A DNA stretch of 64,000 nt. It comes from Nitrospirillum iridis. Lineage in GTDB: Bacteria; Pseudomonadota; Alphaproteobacteria; Azospirillales; Azospirillaceae. This document shows positions 45,533 through 54,533 of this stretch, piece after piece. The notes under the pieces were generated by a model that ran no database searches, was not told the origin of the DNA, and was given only the letters and a program-made list of their open reading frames with translations. The stretch lies in contig NZ_JACIIZ010000002.1 in NCBI RefSeq assembly GCF_014205765.1, positions 248,001 to 312,000 on the forward strand. The letters are read 5' to 3'. Position 1 is the first letter of the stretch. Each line of letters begins with the position of its first letter. The position numbers and the translations under genes were made by a program.

Positions 45533-47029
45533 ATGACCGCGCCCCTGTCCGACGCCAGCCTGTCCGTCGCCACCCTGCCCACCCTGCCCCCGTCCGTGGC
45601 CCGGCCCGGCTATGACCGGGCGGCATGCGGCATCGGCATCGTCCATTTCGGCCCGGGCGCCTTCCACCGCGCCCACCAGGCGGTCTACACCGACGACGCC
45701 CTGGCGTTGGCGGCCCATGATCCGGACCAGCGCGACTGGGCCATCAGCGCCGTGTCGCTGAAAAGCCCCGGCGTGCGCGACGCCCTGGTGCCCCAGGATG
45801 GGCTCTACACCCTGGTGACCCTGGACCGCGCCATCGGCCACCGGGTCATCGGTTCCATCCGCGAGGTGCTGTGCGCGCCGGAAGCGCCGGGCCAGGTGCT
45901 GGCCCGCCTCGCCGCGCCGGCCACCCGCATCGTCACCATCACCGTGACGGAAAAGGGTTATTGCCTGACCTCCGCCGGTGACCTGGACACCGCCCATCCC
46001 GACATCGCCCACGACCTGGCGCACCCGGAGGCGCCGGTCAGTGTCATCGGTTACATCGTCGCCGGCCTGCGCCGCCGCCGGGCCGCCGGCCTGCCGCCCT
46101 ATACCGTCATCAGTTGCGACAACATGACGGACAATGGCCGGCGCCTGGGCCGCGCCACGACCCAATACGCCACCGCCATCGATGCGGATCTGGGCGCCTG
46201 GGTGGGTGACCATGTCACCTTCCCCAGCACCATGGTGGACAGCATCACACCCGCCACCGACGACGCCTTGCGCCAGCGGGTGCGGGACGCCACCGGCCTG
46301 GCCGACGCCTGGCCCATCCAGCGCGAGGCCTTCACCCAATGGGTGATCGAGGACCGCTTCTGCAATGGCCGTCCCGCCTGGGATCGGGCGGGTGTCATCC
46401 TGACCAACGATGTCGGCGCCTTCGGCCGGGCCAAGCTGCGCCTGTTGAACGGGCCGCATTCGGCGTTGGCCTACCTGGGCAGCCTGGCCGGGGTGGAGAC
46501 GGTGGCGGATGCCATGACCACGCCGGAACTGGCGGGCTTCCTGGAACGGCTGATGCTGCGGGACGTGCTGCCCACCGTCACCCCGCCCCAGGGATATGAC
46601 CTGGCGCTCTATGCCCAGCAGATCCTGGAACGCTTCCGCAACCCCGCCATCCGCCACCTGCTGGCCCAGATCGCCTGGGACGGGTCGCAGAAGCTGCCCT
46701 ACCGGCTGTTCGGCGTTATCGAGGACCTGTTGGCCCAAGGCCTATCCATCACCCGTCCCGCCCTGGTGGTGGCCGGCTGGATGCATTTCGTCCGCCGGCG
46801 CGCGCTCGATGGTGCCGGCCTGACCGACCCCCTGGCCACGACGCTGCTGGACATCGGCGGGCGCTGCGACGGTACGGCGGCCGATGTCGACCGCTTCCTG
46901 GCGCTCACCGCCATCTTCACCGGCCCGCTGGCCACCGACGCCCGCTTCCGCGCCGCGATCAGCGACGCGTACGCGCGGTTGGGCGATGGCGGACGGGCCG
47001 CCACGCTGGCCGCCATCGCCGCCGTTTGA
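45533..47029 (+). CDS. Mannitol-dehydrogenase-family uronate reductase (fructuronate or tagaturonate reductase)
   Basis: 498 residues of the polyol-specific long-chain dehydrogenase family: the Rossmann segment GIGIVHFGPGAFHRAHQAVYTDD, TVTEKGYCL, the catalytic region VISCDNMTDNG and the Lys-containing KLRLLNGPHSALAYLG. Length and context match UxuB (fructuronate to mannonate) or a UxaB analogue (tagaturonate to altronate); sequence alone cannot choose. UxaC in the same island makes both substrates. No mannonate or altronate dehydratase gene lies in the window to decide. It follows kdgK by 23 bases. The best candidate symbol would be uxuB. Confidence 0.85.
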   Translation: MTAPLSDASLSVATLPTLPPSVARPGYDRAACGIGIVHFGPGAFHRAHQAVYTDDALALAAHDPDQRDWAISAVSLKSPGVRDALVPQDGLYTLVTLDRAIGHRVIGSIREVLCAPEAPGQVLARLAAPATRIVTITVTEKGYCLTSAGDLDTAHPDIAHDLAHPEAPVSVIGYIVAGLRRRRAAGLPPYTVISCDNMTDNGRRLGRATTQYATAIDADLGAWVGDHVTFPSTMVDSITPATDDALRQRVRDATGLADAWPIQREAFTQWVIEDRFCNGRPAWDRAGVILTNDVGAFGRAKLRLLNGPHSALAYLGSLAGVETVADAMTTPELAGFLERLMLRDVLPTVTPPQGYDLALYAQQILERFRNPAIRHLLAQIAWDGSQKLPYRLFGVIEDLLAQGLSITRPALVVAGWMHFVRRRALDGAGLTDPLATTLLDIGGRCDGTAADVDRFLALTAIFTGPLATDARFRAAISDAYARLGDGGRAATLAAIAAV

Positions 47030-47100
47030 TCCCTGCAATCGGCTGATCCCGAGGGGCGGTCCACCCGTCCTTTCGTCCAGCCCCCAGATTGGCTTGTAAA

Positions 47101-47114
47101 TGACACCGGTTTCC
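47101..47114. promoter_or_regulatory. LacI-type operator, site E (hydratase-TRAP operon)
   Basis: TGACACCGGTTTCC, identical to site C and the reverse complement of site G, preceded by GTAAA. It lies 49 bases before a leader ORF and 123 bases before the hydratase start. Confidence 0.75.
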
Positions 47115-47162
47115 TTTAGACACGATGGACAAGAAATGACGGGATCCCAGGGAGGGTCGACC

Positions 47163-47240
47163 ATGGCTCGGTGTGCCGTGCCTGCCGTTGCGGCAGCCAT
47201 TGTCCGGGATGCGCAATTCAACCAGCCGGTGCGGTCATGA
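47163..47240 (+). CDS. 25-residue leader ORF coupled to the hydratase gene
   Basis: ATG at 47163 follows a strong GGGAGGG site (6-base spacing) and encodes MARCAVPAVAAAIVRDAQFN then QPVRS. Its TGA at 47238-47240 overlaps the hydratase ATG in an ATGA junction. The hydratase itself has no good ribosome site, so translation is probably coupled through this ORF. No known family. Confidence 0.5.
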   Translation: MARCAVPAVAAAIVRDAQFNQPVRS

Positions 47241-48055
47241 CCGCCGCCTTTTCCCCCACCGCCGCCGCCGCGGCCTTCGTCGCGGCCCGTGCCGCCGCCA
47301 CCGCCCTGCCGGGCTATCCGGGGCCCGCCCCGATCGATCTGGCGCAGGGCTACGCGGCGCAGGAGGCGGCCATCGCCCTGTGGCCCGACCGCATCGCCGG
47401 CTGGAAGATCGGCCGCATCCCCCTGGATTGGGAGGAGACGCTGGGCGAACCGCGCCTGGCCGGCCCCATCTTCGCCGCTAACGTCTGGATGGCGACGGAC
47501 GCCATCCAGACCCCCTTCCCCGTCTTCGTCGGCGGGTTCGCCGCCGTGGAGGCCGAATACGTCTTCCGCCTGGGTGCCGACGCGCCCGAGGGCAAGACGG
47601 CCTGGACGGAGGATGAGGCGGCGGATCTGGTGGCGGCGCTGCACATCGGCATCGAACCGGCCGGCAGCCCCCTGGCCACCATCAACGACCTGGGCCCCCC
47701 GGTGGTGGTGTCGGACTTCGGCAACAACGCCGGTCTGATCCTGGGACCGGAGATCGCGGACTGGCGCGCCCGGGGCTGGGACAGCATGCGGTGCGAGACC
47801 TTCATCGACGGCGTGGCCGTGGGCGCCGGTGGCGCGCCCTCCATACCCGGCGGGCCCCTGTCCGCCCTGCGCTTCCTGGCCAGCCACTTGGCGGGCCGGG
47901 GGCGGCCCCTCAAGGCCGGTGACCTGATTTCCACCGGCGCCACCACCGGCATCCACGATATCGTGGCGGGACAGGAGGCCCGGGTGGATTTCGGTCGCGA
48001 CGGCGTCCTGCACTGCCGGGCGGTGCCGGCGGCGGCGCCGAACACTCCACCCTGA
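47237..48055 (+). CDS. 2-keto-4-pentenoate hydratase-like protein (FAH superfamily)
   Basis: 272 residues. The MhpD-like fold is seen in APIDLAQGYAAQEAAIALWP, GWKIGRIPL, FAAVEAEYVFRLGAD (acidic metal ligands, E-x-E), VSDFGNNAGLILG and LKAGDLISTGATTGIHDI. Family members hydrate 2-keto-4-pentenoates or decarboxylate 2-keto-hexenedioates in aromatic catabolism, but no aromatic pathway is nearby. Position between operator E and the TRAP transporter ties it to uronate use, where it might act on an unsaturated or 2-keto-3-deoxy acid. The ATG overlaps the stop of a leader ORF. Confidence 0.78.
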   Translation: MTAAFSPTAAAAAFVAARAAATALPGYPGPAPIDLAQGYAAQEAAIALWPDRIAGWKIGRIPLDWEETLGEPRLAGPIFAANVWMATDAIQTPFPVFVGGFAAVEAEYVFRLGADAPEGKTAWTEDEAADLVAALHIGIEPAGSPLATINDLGPPVVVSDFGNNAGLILGPEIADWRARGWDSMRCETFIDGVAVGAGGAPSIPGGPLSALRFLASHLAGRGRPLKAGDLISTGATTGIHDIVAGQEARVDFGRDGVLHCRAVPAAAPNTPP

Positions 48056-48110
48056 GGGCGGCAAACGCCCACAGGGTTCCTAGACAATAAGAGCAAACGG
48101 GAGGGATGGA

Positions 48111-49106
48111 TTGATCAAGCGCCGACAACTGCTGGGGGGCATCGCCGCCGGCATGGGCCTGGCGCTCGGGCCCGGCCGGGCCTGGGCCGGCGCCCCGCCA
48201 CCCGGCACCTTCACCGCCTCCGACGTGCATGTGCAGGACTATCCCACCGTCCAGGCCATCCAATGGATCGGGGAGCAACTGGCCAAAGAGACGGACGGAC
48301 GCCTGTCCATGCGCGTCTACCATTCCGGCCAGATTGGGCGGGAGAACGACACCATAGACCTGACGCGCTATGGCGCGCTGGACTTCACCCGGGTCAACTT
48401 CGCAGCACTGACCAACATCTTCCCCGTTTCCGGCGTGCTGACGCTGCCCTATGTCTTCGACGACACGGCGCACATGCGCAGGGCGCTGGATGGCGCCGTG
48501 GGGCGCGACCTGCTGGCGGCCTTGAGCCAGCGCGGCCTGGTGGCCGCCTGCTTCTATGACAGCGGCGCCCGCTGCATCTACAACGGCCGCCGGCCGGTGC
48601 ATGAGCCGGGCGACCTGCACGGCATGAAGATCCGCGTGCCCCTGTCCGACATCTTCATGGCCATGACCCAGGCCATGGGCGCCAACCCCACGCCCCTGTC
48701 CTTCGGCGAGGTGTTCACGGCCCTGCAGACCCACCTGATCGACGGGGCGGAGAACAACTGGCCCAGCCTGGACTCCACCCGGCAGTTCGAGGTGGCGCAC
48801 CATTGGGCGGAAACCCATCACTCGATGTCGCCGGAACTGCTGTTCATCTCCGAACGCAGCCTGCGGGCGCTGACCAAGGCGGACCGCGATCTGGTATTGG
48901 ACCTGGCCGCCCGCTCCGTCCCCGTCATGCGCGATCTGTGGGACAAGGACGAGGCCGCGGCCAAGGCCCATTGCCTGGCCAATGGCGTGCGGGTGACGGA
49001 GGTGGACAAGGACGCTTTCCGTCGCGTGACCGAGCCGGTGCTGAAAAGCTATCTGGCAAACGCCGATATCCAGCAGTTCTACCGCCGCATCCGGCAGGAG
49101 GCCTGA
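48111..49106 (+). CDS. dctP: TRAP transporter substrate-binding protein DctP
   Basis: 331 residues; the start is TTG at 48111 after GGGAGGGATGGA. An RR-containing signal (MIKRRQLLGG) is followed by the DctP fold: PTVQAIQWIGEQLAKETDGRL, VYHSGQIGRENDTID, FVSGVLTLP-like TNIFPVSGVLTLPYVF, MKIRVPLSDIF (carboxylate-binding Arg), and SFGEVFTALQTHLIDGAENN. It captures an organic acid in the periplasm; uronate or its oligomers are inferred from the island. A two-codon ORF (ATG GAT TGA at 48106) overlaps the TTG start. The membrane subunits follow directly. Confidence 0.9.
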   Translation: MIKRRQLLGGIAAGMGLALGPGRAWAGAPPPGTFTASDVHVQDYPTVQAIQWIGEQLAKETDGRLSMRVYHSGQIGRENDTIDLTRYGALDFTRVNFAALTNIFPVSGVLTLPYVFDDTAHMRRALDGAVGRDLLAALSQRGLVAACFYDSGARCIYNGRRPVHEPGDLHGMKIRVPLSDIFMAMTQAMGANPTPLSFGEVFTALQTHLIDGAENNWPSLDSTRQFEVAHHWAETHHSMSPELLFISERSLRALTKADRDLVLDLAARSVPVMRDLWDKDEAAAKAHCLANGVRVTEVDKDAFRRVTEPVLKSYLANADIQQFYRRIRQEA

Positions 49107-49109
49107 CCC

Positions 49110-49634
49110 ATGCACGCGACCCACGCCGTGACCGCCCCCACCGGGCTGGTCGGCTCCATCCTGACCGGCCTGTCCCATGCCGCCACGGTGCTGGCCGCCA
49201 TCGGCATGGTGGGGATGAGCCTGGCCGAAGGCTGGCAGGTCTTCGCCCGCTATGTCCTGAACGACAGCCCGGGCTGGACCGAACCCCTGACCCTGCTGTT
49301 CATGACCACCACCGCCCTGATGGGGGCCGCCGTCGCCGTGCGGCGGGAGACGCACTTCCGCTTTATCGCCTTGGCCCAGGTGGCCCCGCCGCGCGTGCAG
49401 GCGGCGCTGGCCGCGCTTTCCCGGCTGGTGGTGCTGGCCATCGGCGCGGCCCTGGCCATCTGGGGCTGGGACCTGATGACCGACAACTGGTCGGTCGCCA
49501 TGCCGGGCACCGCCCTGCCGGAAGGACTGAACTACCTGCCCCTGTCACTGGGCGGCGCGCTGATCGCCCTGTTCGCCCTGGAACGGCTGGTGGTGGCCCT
49601 GCCCACCCCGCCCCATGTCATCGTGGAGGATTGA
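49110..49634 (+). CDS. dctQ: TRAP transporter small permease DctQ
   Basis: 174 residues with four membrane helices. WQVFARYVLNDSPGWTEPLTLLFMT is the conserved DctQ segment, with VRRETHFRF following helix 2. It starts 3 bases after the DctP stop and ends 4 bases before DctM, so all three are one operon. DctQ scaffolds the large permease. Confidence 0.9.
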   Translation: MHATHAVTAPTGLVGSILTGLSHAATVLAAIGMVGMSLAEGWQVFARYVLNDSPGWTEPLTLLFMTTTALMGAAVAVRRETHFRFIALAQVAPPRVQAALAALSRLVVLAIGAALAIWGWDLMTDNWSVAMPGTALPEGLNYLPLSLGGALIALFALERLVVALPTPPHVIVED

Positions 49635-49638
49635 GCCC

Positions 49639-50919
49639 ATGGACATCGCCATCCTCTTCGGCGCCTTCGCCATCCTGCTGCTGCTGGGCGTGCCGGTGGG
49701 CTTCTCCCTGGCCGCCGCCGCCGTCGCCGCCATCACCTATATGGGTTTGCCGCCCATGGTGCTGGTGCAGCAGATGACCTCGGGCATCAGTTCCACCGCC
49801 ATGATCGCCATCCCGCTGTTCATTTTCGCCGGTGAACTGATGATGCGCGGTGGCATTTCCGAACGGCTGATCGGCCTGGCGTCGGCGCTGGTGGGCCATC
49901 TGCGCGGCGGGCTGGGTCAGGTGAACGTGGTGGCCTCCGCCTTTTTCGGCGGTGTCTCCGGCTCCGCCATCGCCGACGCCTCGGCCATCGGCGGCACCAT
50001 GATCCCGCAGATGGTGGCCCGGGGATTTGACCGGGACTATGCCGTCAACGTCACCATCACCTCCGCCCTGGTGGCCCTGCTGGTGCCGCCCTCGCACAAC
50101 ATGATCCTCTATTCCGCGGCGGGTGGCGGCGGCATCTCCATCGCCGACCTGTTCGCCGCCGGCATCCTGCCGGCCGTGGTGATGGCGGCGGCCTTGATGA
50201 TCACGACCTACCTCATCGCCCGCAAGCGCGGCTATGCGGTGGAACCCTTCCCCGGCCTCAGGGTGGTGGGCCGCCGCCTGCTGTCCGCCTGCCCCGGTTT
50301 GGCTCTGGTGGTGCTGGTGTTCGGCGGCGTGCGCGCCGGCATCTTCACCGCGGTGGAAAGTGCGGCCATCGCCGTGGTGTACGCCGTCATCATCACGGTC
50401 GCGGTCTATCGCCGCCTGACCTGGGCGGACTTCAAGGAGTGCTGCGCCGGTTCCGCCCACACCACCGGCATCATCCTGTTCATGATCGGGGCGGCCAGCG
50501 TCTTCGGCTGGCTGATGTCCTATCTGCAGGTGCCGGCGGCGGCTGTCGCCGCGCTGAAGGCCCTGGCCGACAGCAAGGTGATGGTGCTGCTGATCATGAA
50601 CGTGATCCTGCTGCTGCTCAGCACCTTCATGGACATGGGCCCCAAGATCATCATCTGCACCCCCATCTTCCTGCCGGTGGCCAAGGCCTTCGGCATCGAC
50701 CCGGTGCAATTCGGCGTCATCATGATGCTGAATGGCGGCATCGGCCTGATCACGCCCCCCATCGGCTCCGTCCTGTTCGTCGGCAGCGCCATCGGCAAGG
50801 TCCCGGTGGGCCAGCTGATGCGCTCCATCTGGCCGTTTTATTTAGCCGCAGGTGTGGTGCTGATGCTGGTCTCCTATATCCCCTTCCTATCCCTGTGGCT
50901 GCCCAATGCTATGAAATAA
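49639..50919 (+). CDS. dctM: TRAP transporter large permease DctM
   Basis: 426 residues, about 12-13 membrane helices. DctM landmarks: PVGFSLAAAAVAAI, AIPLFIFAGELMMRGGISERLI, FGGVSGSAIADASAIGGTMIPQM (ion-binding hairpin), LVPPSHNMILYS and GLITPPIGSVLFV. It forms the Na+-coupled channel together with DctQ and DctP. GTGGAGGATTGAGCCC precedes the ATG. The operon ends here; a short direct repeat overlaps the stop codon. Confidence 0.93.
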   Translation: MDIAILFGAFAILLLLGVPVGFSLAAAAVAAITYMGLPPMVLVQQMTSGISSTAMIAIPLFIFAGELMMRGGISERLIGLASALVGHLRGGLGQVNVVASAFFGGVSGSAIADASAIGGTMIPQMVARGFDRDYAVNVTITSALVALLVPPSHNMILYSAAGGGGISIADLFAAGILPAVVMAAALMITTYLIARKRGYAVEPFPGLRVVGRRLLSACPGLALVVLVFGGVRAGIFTAVESAAIAVVYAVIITVAVYRRLTWADFKECCAGSAHTTGIILFMIGAASVFGWLMSYLQVPAAAVAALKALADSKVMVLLIMNVILLLLSTFMDMGPKIIICTPIFLPVAKAFGIDPVQFGVIMMLNGGIGLITPPIGSVLFVGSAIGKVPVGQLMRSIWPFYLAAGVVLMLVSYIPFLSLWLPNAMK

Positions 50920-50942
50920 CGTCACCAACGTTATGAAATAAC
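50910..50942. repeat. 11-bp direct repeat after dctM
   Basis: TATGAAATAAC occurs at 50910-50920 (covering the dctM stop) and again at 50932-50942, a 22-base period. It may be coincidental or a binding site in front of the porin gene. Confidence 0.4.
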
Positions 50943-51115
50943 AGAACAATTCAGGAGCGATGCGACAAAACGTCCGACTTGCCTAAACCAATGGATGGGC
51001 GCATATCGCCCGCCGGAAGCCTAGAACGACTTCCCTTCCTAACGCAAAACCGTAACGGAACTTTGCCAAAGGAGGATGGTTGAAAAATTCACGTTGCGGC
51101 GGGCGAGTTATTTAA

Positions 51116-52432
51116 ATGAAAATGCTTCTCACCATCACACCCCTCCTGGTGTTCTCTTGCGGCGCGGCGCTGGCCGACGAGGCTGACCTGCCCGAGGCGG
51201 AGACCGTCAGCCTGCACGGCCAGTTCACCTTGGTGGAGCAGTACCATCCCTCCTTCACCTCGCCCTATCGCGGGGCCAACAGCATGGACCCGGGCGCCCG
51301 GGGCAATGAGACCATGGACGCCACGCTGTACGCCGGTGTCCGCCTGTGGCCGGGGATGGAGTTCTACGCCAATCCGGAGATCGACCAGGGCTTCGGTCTC
51401 AGTAACACCCTGGGGGCGGCCGGCTTCCCCAGCGCCGAAGCCTACAAGGTGGGGGAAAGCACGCCCTACATCCGCCTGGACCGGGCCTTTTTCCGTCAGA
51501 CCTTCAACCTGGGCGGCGCGGTCCAGCCGCTGGAGGCCGGGGCCAATCAGCTAGGCGGCAGCCGCACGGCCGATAACCTGATCATCACGGCCGGCAAGTT
51601 CTCCGTCACCGACATCTTCGACACCAACAGCTACGCCCATGACCCGCGCAAGGATTTCCTGAACTGGACCCTGGTGGACAGCGGCGCCTTCGACTACGCC
51701 GCCGACGCCTGGGGCTACAGCTATGGCGCGGCGGCGGAATGGAGCCAGTCATGGTGGACCCTGCGCGCCGGCCTGTTCGACCTGTCGCGCGTACCCAACA
51801 ACAAGGCGCTGCAGCGCGACTTCGGCCAATATGAACTGGTGGTCGAGGCGGAGGAACGGCACCAGCTGATGGGCCGCGACGGCAAGGTCAAGCTGCTGGT
51901 GTTCCAGAACCACGCCAACATGGGCGACTATGCCGACGCCCTGCGCCAGGCCGCGCTGACCGGCGGCACGCCGGACACCGGCAATGTGCGCCGCTATGCC
52001 ACCCGCGCCGGCTTCGCCCTGAACGCGGAGCAGCAGATGGGCGACGATTGGGGCCTGTTCCTGCGCGCCAGCGCCAATGACGGCAGCAAGGAAGCCTACG
52101 AGTTCACCGACGTGAACAAGTCGGTCGCCGTGGGCGCCGCCGTGACCGGCACCTCCTGGGGCCGGGATAAGGACACCGCCGGCCTGGCGGGCGTGGTCAA
52201 CATGCTGAACGCCGACGCCCGCGATTACCTGGCGGCCGGCGGTAACGGCATCCTGGTCGGCGACGGCCGCCTCAACTACAGCAGCGAACGCATTGTGGAG
52301 GCCTACTACAGCGTGGCCGTCTGGACCGGCATCAACCTGACCGTCGACTACCAGTTCATCGCCAATCCCGCCTACAACCGGGACCGTGGCCCGGCGAACG
52401 TGCTGGGCCTCCGGTTCCATGCGGAGATTTGA
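51116..52432 (+). CDS. OprB-family carbohydrate-selective porin
   Basis: 438 residues with a signal peptide (LLTITPLLVFSCGAALA). The OprB pattern is clear: HGQFTLVEQYHPSFTSPYRG, GVRLWPGMEFYANPEIDQGFG, ITAGKFSVTDIFDTNSYAHDPRKDFLNW and a C-terminal ending NVLGLRFHAEI typical of outer-membrane barrels. Such porins pass monosaccharides and small acids by diffusion. It lies directly after the TRAP operon (196-base gap, no operator consensus found there) and presumably supplies the TRAP binding protein with uronates. Strand orientation is the same as the TRAP genes. Confidence 0.87.
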   Translation: MKMLLTITPLLVFSCGAALADEADLPEAETVSLHGQFTLVEQYHPSFTSPYRGANSMDPGARGNETMDATLYAGVRLWPGMEFYANPEIDQGFGLSNTLGAAGFPSAEAYKVGESTPYIRLDRAFFRQTFNLGGAVQPLEAGANQLGGSRTADNLIITAGKFSVTDIFDTNSYAHDPRKDFLNWTLVDSGAFDYAADAWGYSYGAAAEWSQSWWTLRAGLFDLSRVPNNKALQRDFGQYELVVEAEERHQLMGRDGKVKLLVFQNHANMGDYADALRQAALTGGTPDTGNVRRYATRAGFALNAEQQMGDDWGLFLRASANDGSKEAYEFTDVNKSVAVGAAVTGTSWGRDKDTAGLAGVVNMLNADARDYLAAGGNGILVGDGRLNYSSERIVEAYYSVAVWTGINLTVDYQFIANPAYNRDRGPANVLGLRFHAEI

Positions 52433-52435
52433 GGG

Positions 52436-53455
52436 TTACGCCGGCCGGAAGGTGATCCCCAACAGGCGCTCGCTGAGGTCCCACAGCTGGTCTGCCGCCG
52501 CCGGGTCGACGGCGTAGGGCAGCACGCCGGCCATGACTGCGCCGGGGCGGCGGGTGGTCGGGGTGCCCAGGGCGGCCTCCTCCCCCGGTCGCAGAAGCTG
52601 GGCGATATCGCAGTTCTCACAGTAGGCGCCGCCGTGGCCCTCCAGCTGCGGGCTGGTGGCGCACCAGACCGTGGTGGCCGCCCCTTGTGCGGTGGTCTTC
52701 AGGTTCCGCGCCGGGTCGCGGATGGCCTTGCCCTCTGCATCCAGCACGCCGAAGGCTTTCAGTTCATCCTGGGTCAGGTGGCGCTGCAGGTCCGTGTCCA
52801 CGATACTACCGGGGTGGACGGAATAAGCGTGGACGCCATGGGCGGCACCGCGCGCCTCCAGCCCCAGGGCGAACAGGATGTTGGCCGTCTTGGCCTGGCC
52901 ATAGGCCAACCAGCGGTCATATTCCCGCCGCTCGAAATTGGGGTCGTCGACCACGAGGGGGGAGAAGCGGTGCCCCAGGGAGGACAGGGAAACCACGCGC
53001 GCGCCGCCGGCCGCGCGCAGTGCCGGCCACAGCCGCGCCGTCAGCTGGAAGTGGCCCAGGTGGTTGGTGGCGAACTGCGCCTCTAACCCGCGCGCGTCGC
53101 GGGTCAGCGGGCAGGCCATGATGCCGGCGTTGTTGATCAGCAGATGCAGGGGCCGGCCGCTGGTCAGGAAGCCATCGGCGAAGGCGTCCATGGAGGTGGG
53201 ATCCAGCAGATCGAGCGCCCCGATCTCCACACCCTCAAGCCCGGCCAGTGCGGCCTTGGCCTTGGGCAGGTCTCGCGCGGGAACGATGATGGTGGCGCCG
53301 GCTGATCGCAACGCCCGCACGGTCTCCAGCCCGATGCCGGCATAGCCGCCGGTGACGATCGCGATCTTGCCACTCAGATCAATGCCCTGAATGACCTCAA
53401 GGGCGTTGGAGGCAGCGCCGAAGCCGGAATGAAGGGGTTCCTGGCGTACAGGCAT
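52436..53455 (-). CDS. Short-chain dehydrogenase/reductase
   Basis: 339 residues, longer than minimal SDRs. Rossmann motif TGGYAGIGLET, NNAG in LLINNAGIMACPL, catalytic Ser in VVSLSSLGHRF and YGQAK (Tyr-x3-Lys) are intact; HPGSIVDTDLQRHL follows. It resembles the retinol-dehydrogenase/WW-oxidoreductase-like SDR branch that is often linked to AraC regulators. It is divergent from an AraC-family gene at 53556, which likely controls it. The pair interrupts the uronate island and may be unrelated to it. Confidence 0.88.
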   Translation of the reverse strand: MPVRQEPLHSGFGAASNALEVIQGIDLSGKIAIVTGGYAGIGLETVRALRSAGATIIVPARDLPKAKAALAGLEGVEIGALDLLDPTSMDAFADGFLTSGRPLHLLINNAGIMACPLTRDARGLEAQFATNHLGHFQLTARLWPALRAAGGARVVSLSSLGHRFSPLVVDDPNFERREYDRWLAYGQAKTANILFALGLEARGAAHGVHAYSVHPGSIVDTDLQRHLTQDELKAFGVLDAEGKAIRDPARNLKTTAQGAATTVWCATSPQLEGHGGAYCENCDIAQLLRPGEEAALGTPTTRRPGAVMAGVLPYAVDPAAADQLWDLSERLLGITFRPA

Positions 53456-53506
53456 GACGGTTACCTTTGATGAAGCGAAGGGACCCCAAAAGTAAGCATG
53501 CCGGCC

Positions 53507-53531
53507 CGAACGATGAATGCTTGTCCGTTCG
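53507..53531. promoter_or_regulatory. Inverted repeat in divergent SDR/AraC promoter
   Basis: CGAACG (53507-53512) and CGTTCG (53526-53531) are perfect inverted copies 13 bases apart, flanked by imperfect AAGTAAGC/GCTTTACTT. Placed in the 100-base gap, it may bind the AraC-type protein. Confidence 0.4.
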
Positions 53532-53555
53532 CTTTACTTGCGTGAAAATTCGAAA

Positions 53556-54485
53556 ATGAGCCAGCCGACCCTCGACCCCTTTTCCGACCTTCTGAAATTC
53601 GCCGATGCCCAGACCGTGGTGTCGGGCGGTTTCACCGCTGGCGGCGCCTGGTGCATCCGTTTTCCGCCACCGGGCAAGATCAAATTCTTCGCCATCCTAC
53701 GGGGCGGCGGCTGGCTGGATATCGAGGGGGAACCGGCGCCATATCGGCTGGCGGCGGGCGACGTGTTCCTGCTGCCGGCGCAGCGGCCCTTCCGGCTGGG
53801 CAGCGACTTGGCGACGCACCCGGTGGAGGCCAGGGCCGTCTTCGGTCCCAACGCCGGCTGCGGCATCCGGCAGGTGGGCGATGGTGACGACTTCTTCCTG
53901 CTGGGCGCCCATGTGGTACTGGACCCGGCGTGCGGCTGGCTGCTGGCCGACATCCTGCCGCCGGTGATCCTTTTGCGCCGCACGGCTCAAGAGGCCGACG
54001 GCCTGCACTGGCTGCTGGACCAGCTCGTGCGCGAGCATGCCGCCGACCTGCCGGGCGCGGGCATCGCCGCGGTACAGCTGGCCCACCTGCTGTTCATCCG
54101 CATCCTGCGCGCCCATCTGGTTGCGGGGAGGCCTCTGCCCGCCGGCTGGTTGCGCGCCGCCACCGACGCCCGCCTGGCACCGGCCCTACGGCTGATGCAC
54201 GGCGATCCCGGCCGCGCCTGGCAACTGGGCGAACTGGCCAAGGCCGCCGCCATGTCACGCACCAGCTTTGCCACGCATTTCAAAGCGGTGGCCGGGATGC
54301 CGCCCCTGGCCTACCTGACCGCCTGGCGCATGCGATTGGCGGAGCGGGCCCTGAAGGAACAGGACGCGCCCGTGTCCGAACTGGCCCACCGCCTGGGTTA
54401 TGCCTCCGAAAGCGCCTTCAGCAACGCCTTCAAGCGGGTGACTGGGGTGGGCCCGCGGCGCTATCGCAGCGCCCCAGGCTTATAA
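53556..54485 (+). CDS. AraC-family regulator with cupin sensor domain
   Basis: 309 residues. The N-terminal half is a cupin (AraC_binding_2/Cupin_6 type: FFAILRGGGWLDIEGEP, RLAAGDVFLLPAQRPF, HPVEARAVFGP); the C-terminal 105 residues are the double HTH: WQLGELAKAAAMSRTSFATHF, FKAVAGMPPLAYLTAWRMRL and LAHRLGYASESAFSNAFKRV. Regulators of this cupin class sit next to short-chain or aldo-keto reductase genes they activate, which fits the divergent SDR. The ATG at 53556 is chosen over upstream codons in the promoter gap. Confidence 0.88.
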   Translation: MSQPTLDPFSDLLKFADAQTVVSGGFTAGGAWCIRFPPPGKIKFFAILRGGGWLDIEGEPAPYRLAAGDVFLLPAQRPFRLGSDLATHPVEARAVFGPNAGCGIRQVGDGDDFFLLGAHVVLDPACGWLLADILPPVILLRRTAQEADGLHWLLDQLVREHAADLPGAGIAAVQLAHLLFIRILRAHLVAGRPLPAGWLRAATDARLAPALRLMHGDPGRAWQLGELAKAAAMSRTSFATHFKAVAGMPPLAYLTAWRMRLAERALKEQDAPVSELAHRLGYASESAFSNAFKRVTGVGPRRYRSAPGL

Positions 54486-54533
54486 AGCGCCCCGCCGTCC
54501 TTTCCTGATGTCGGGTATCCGGTCTCCCGTTCT

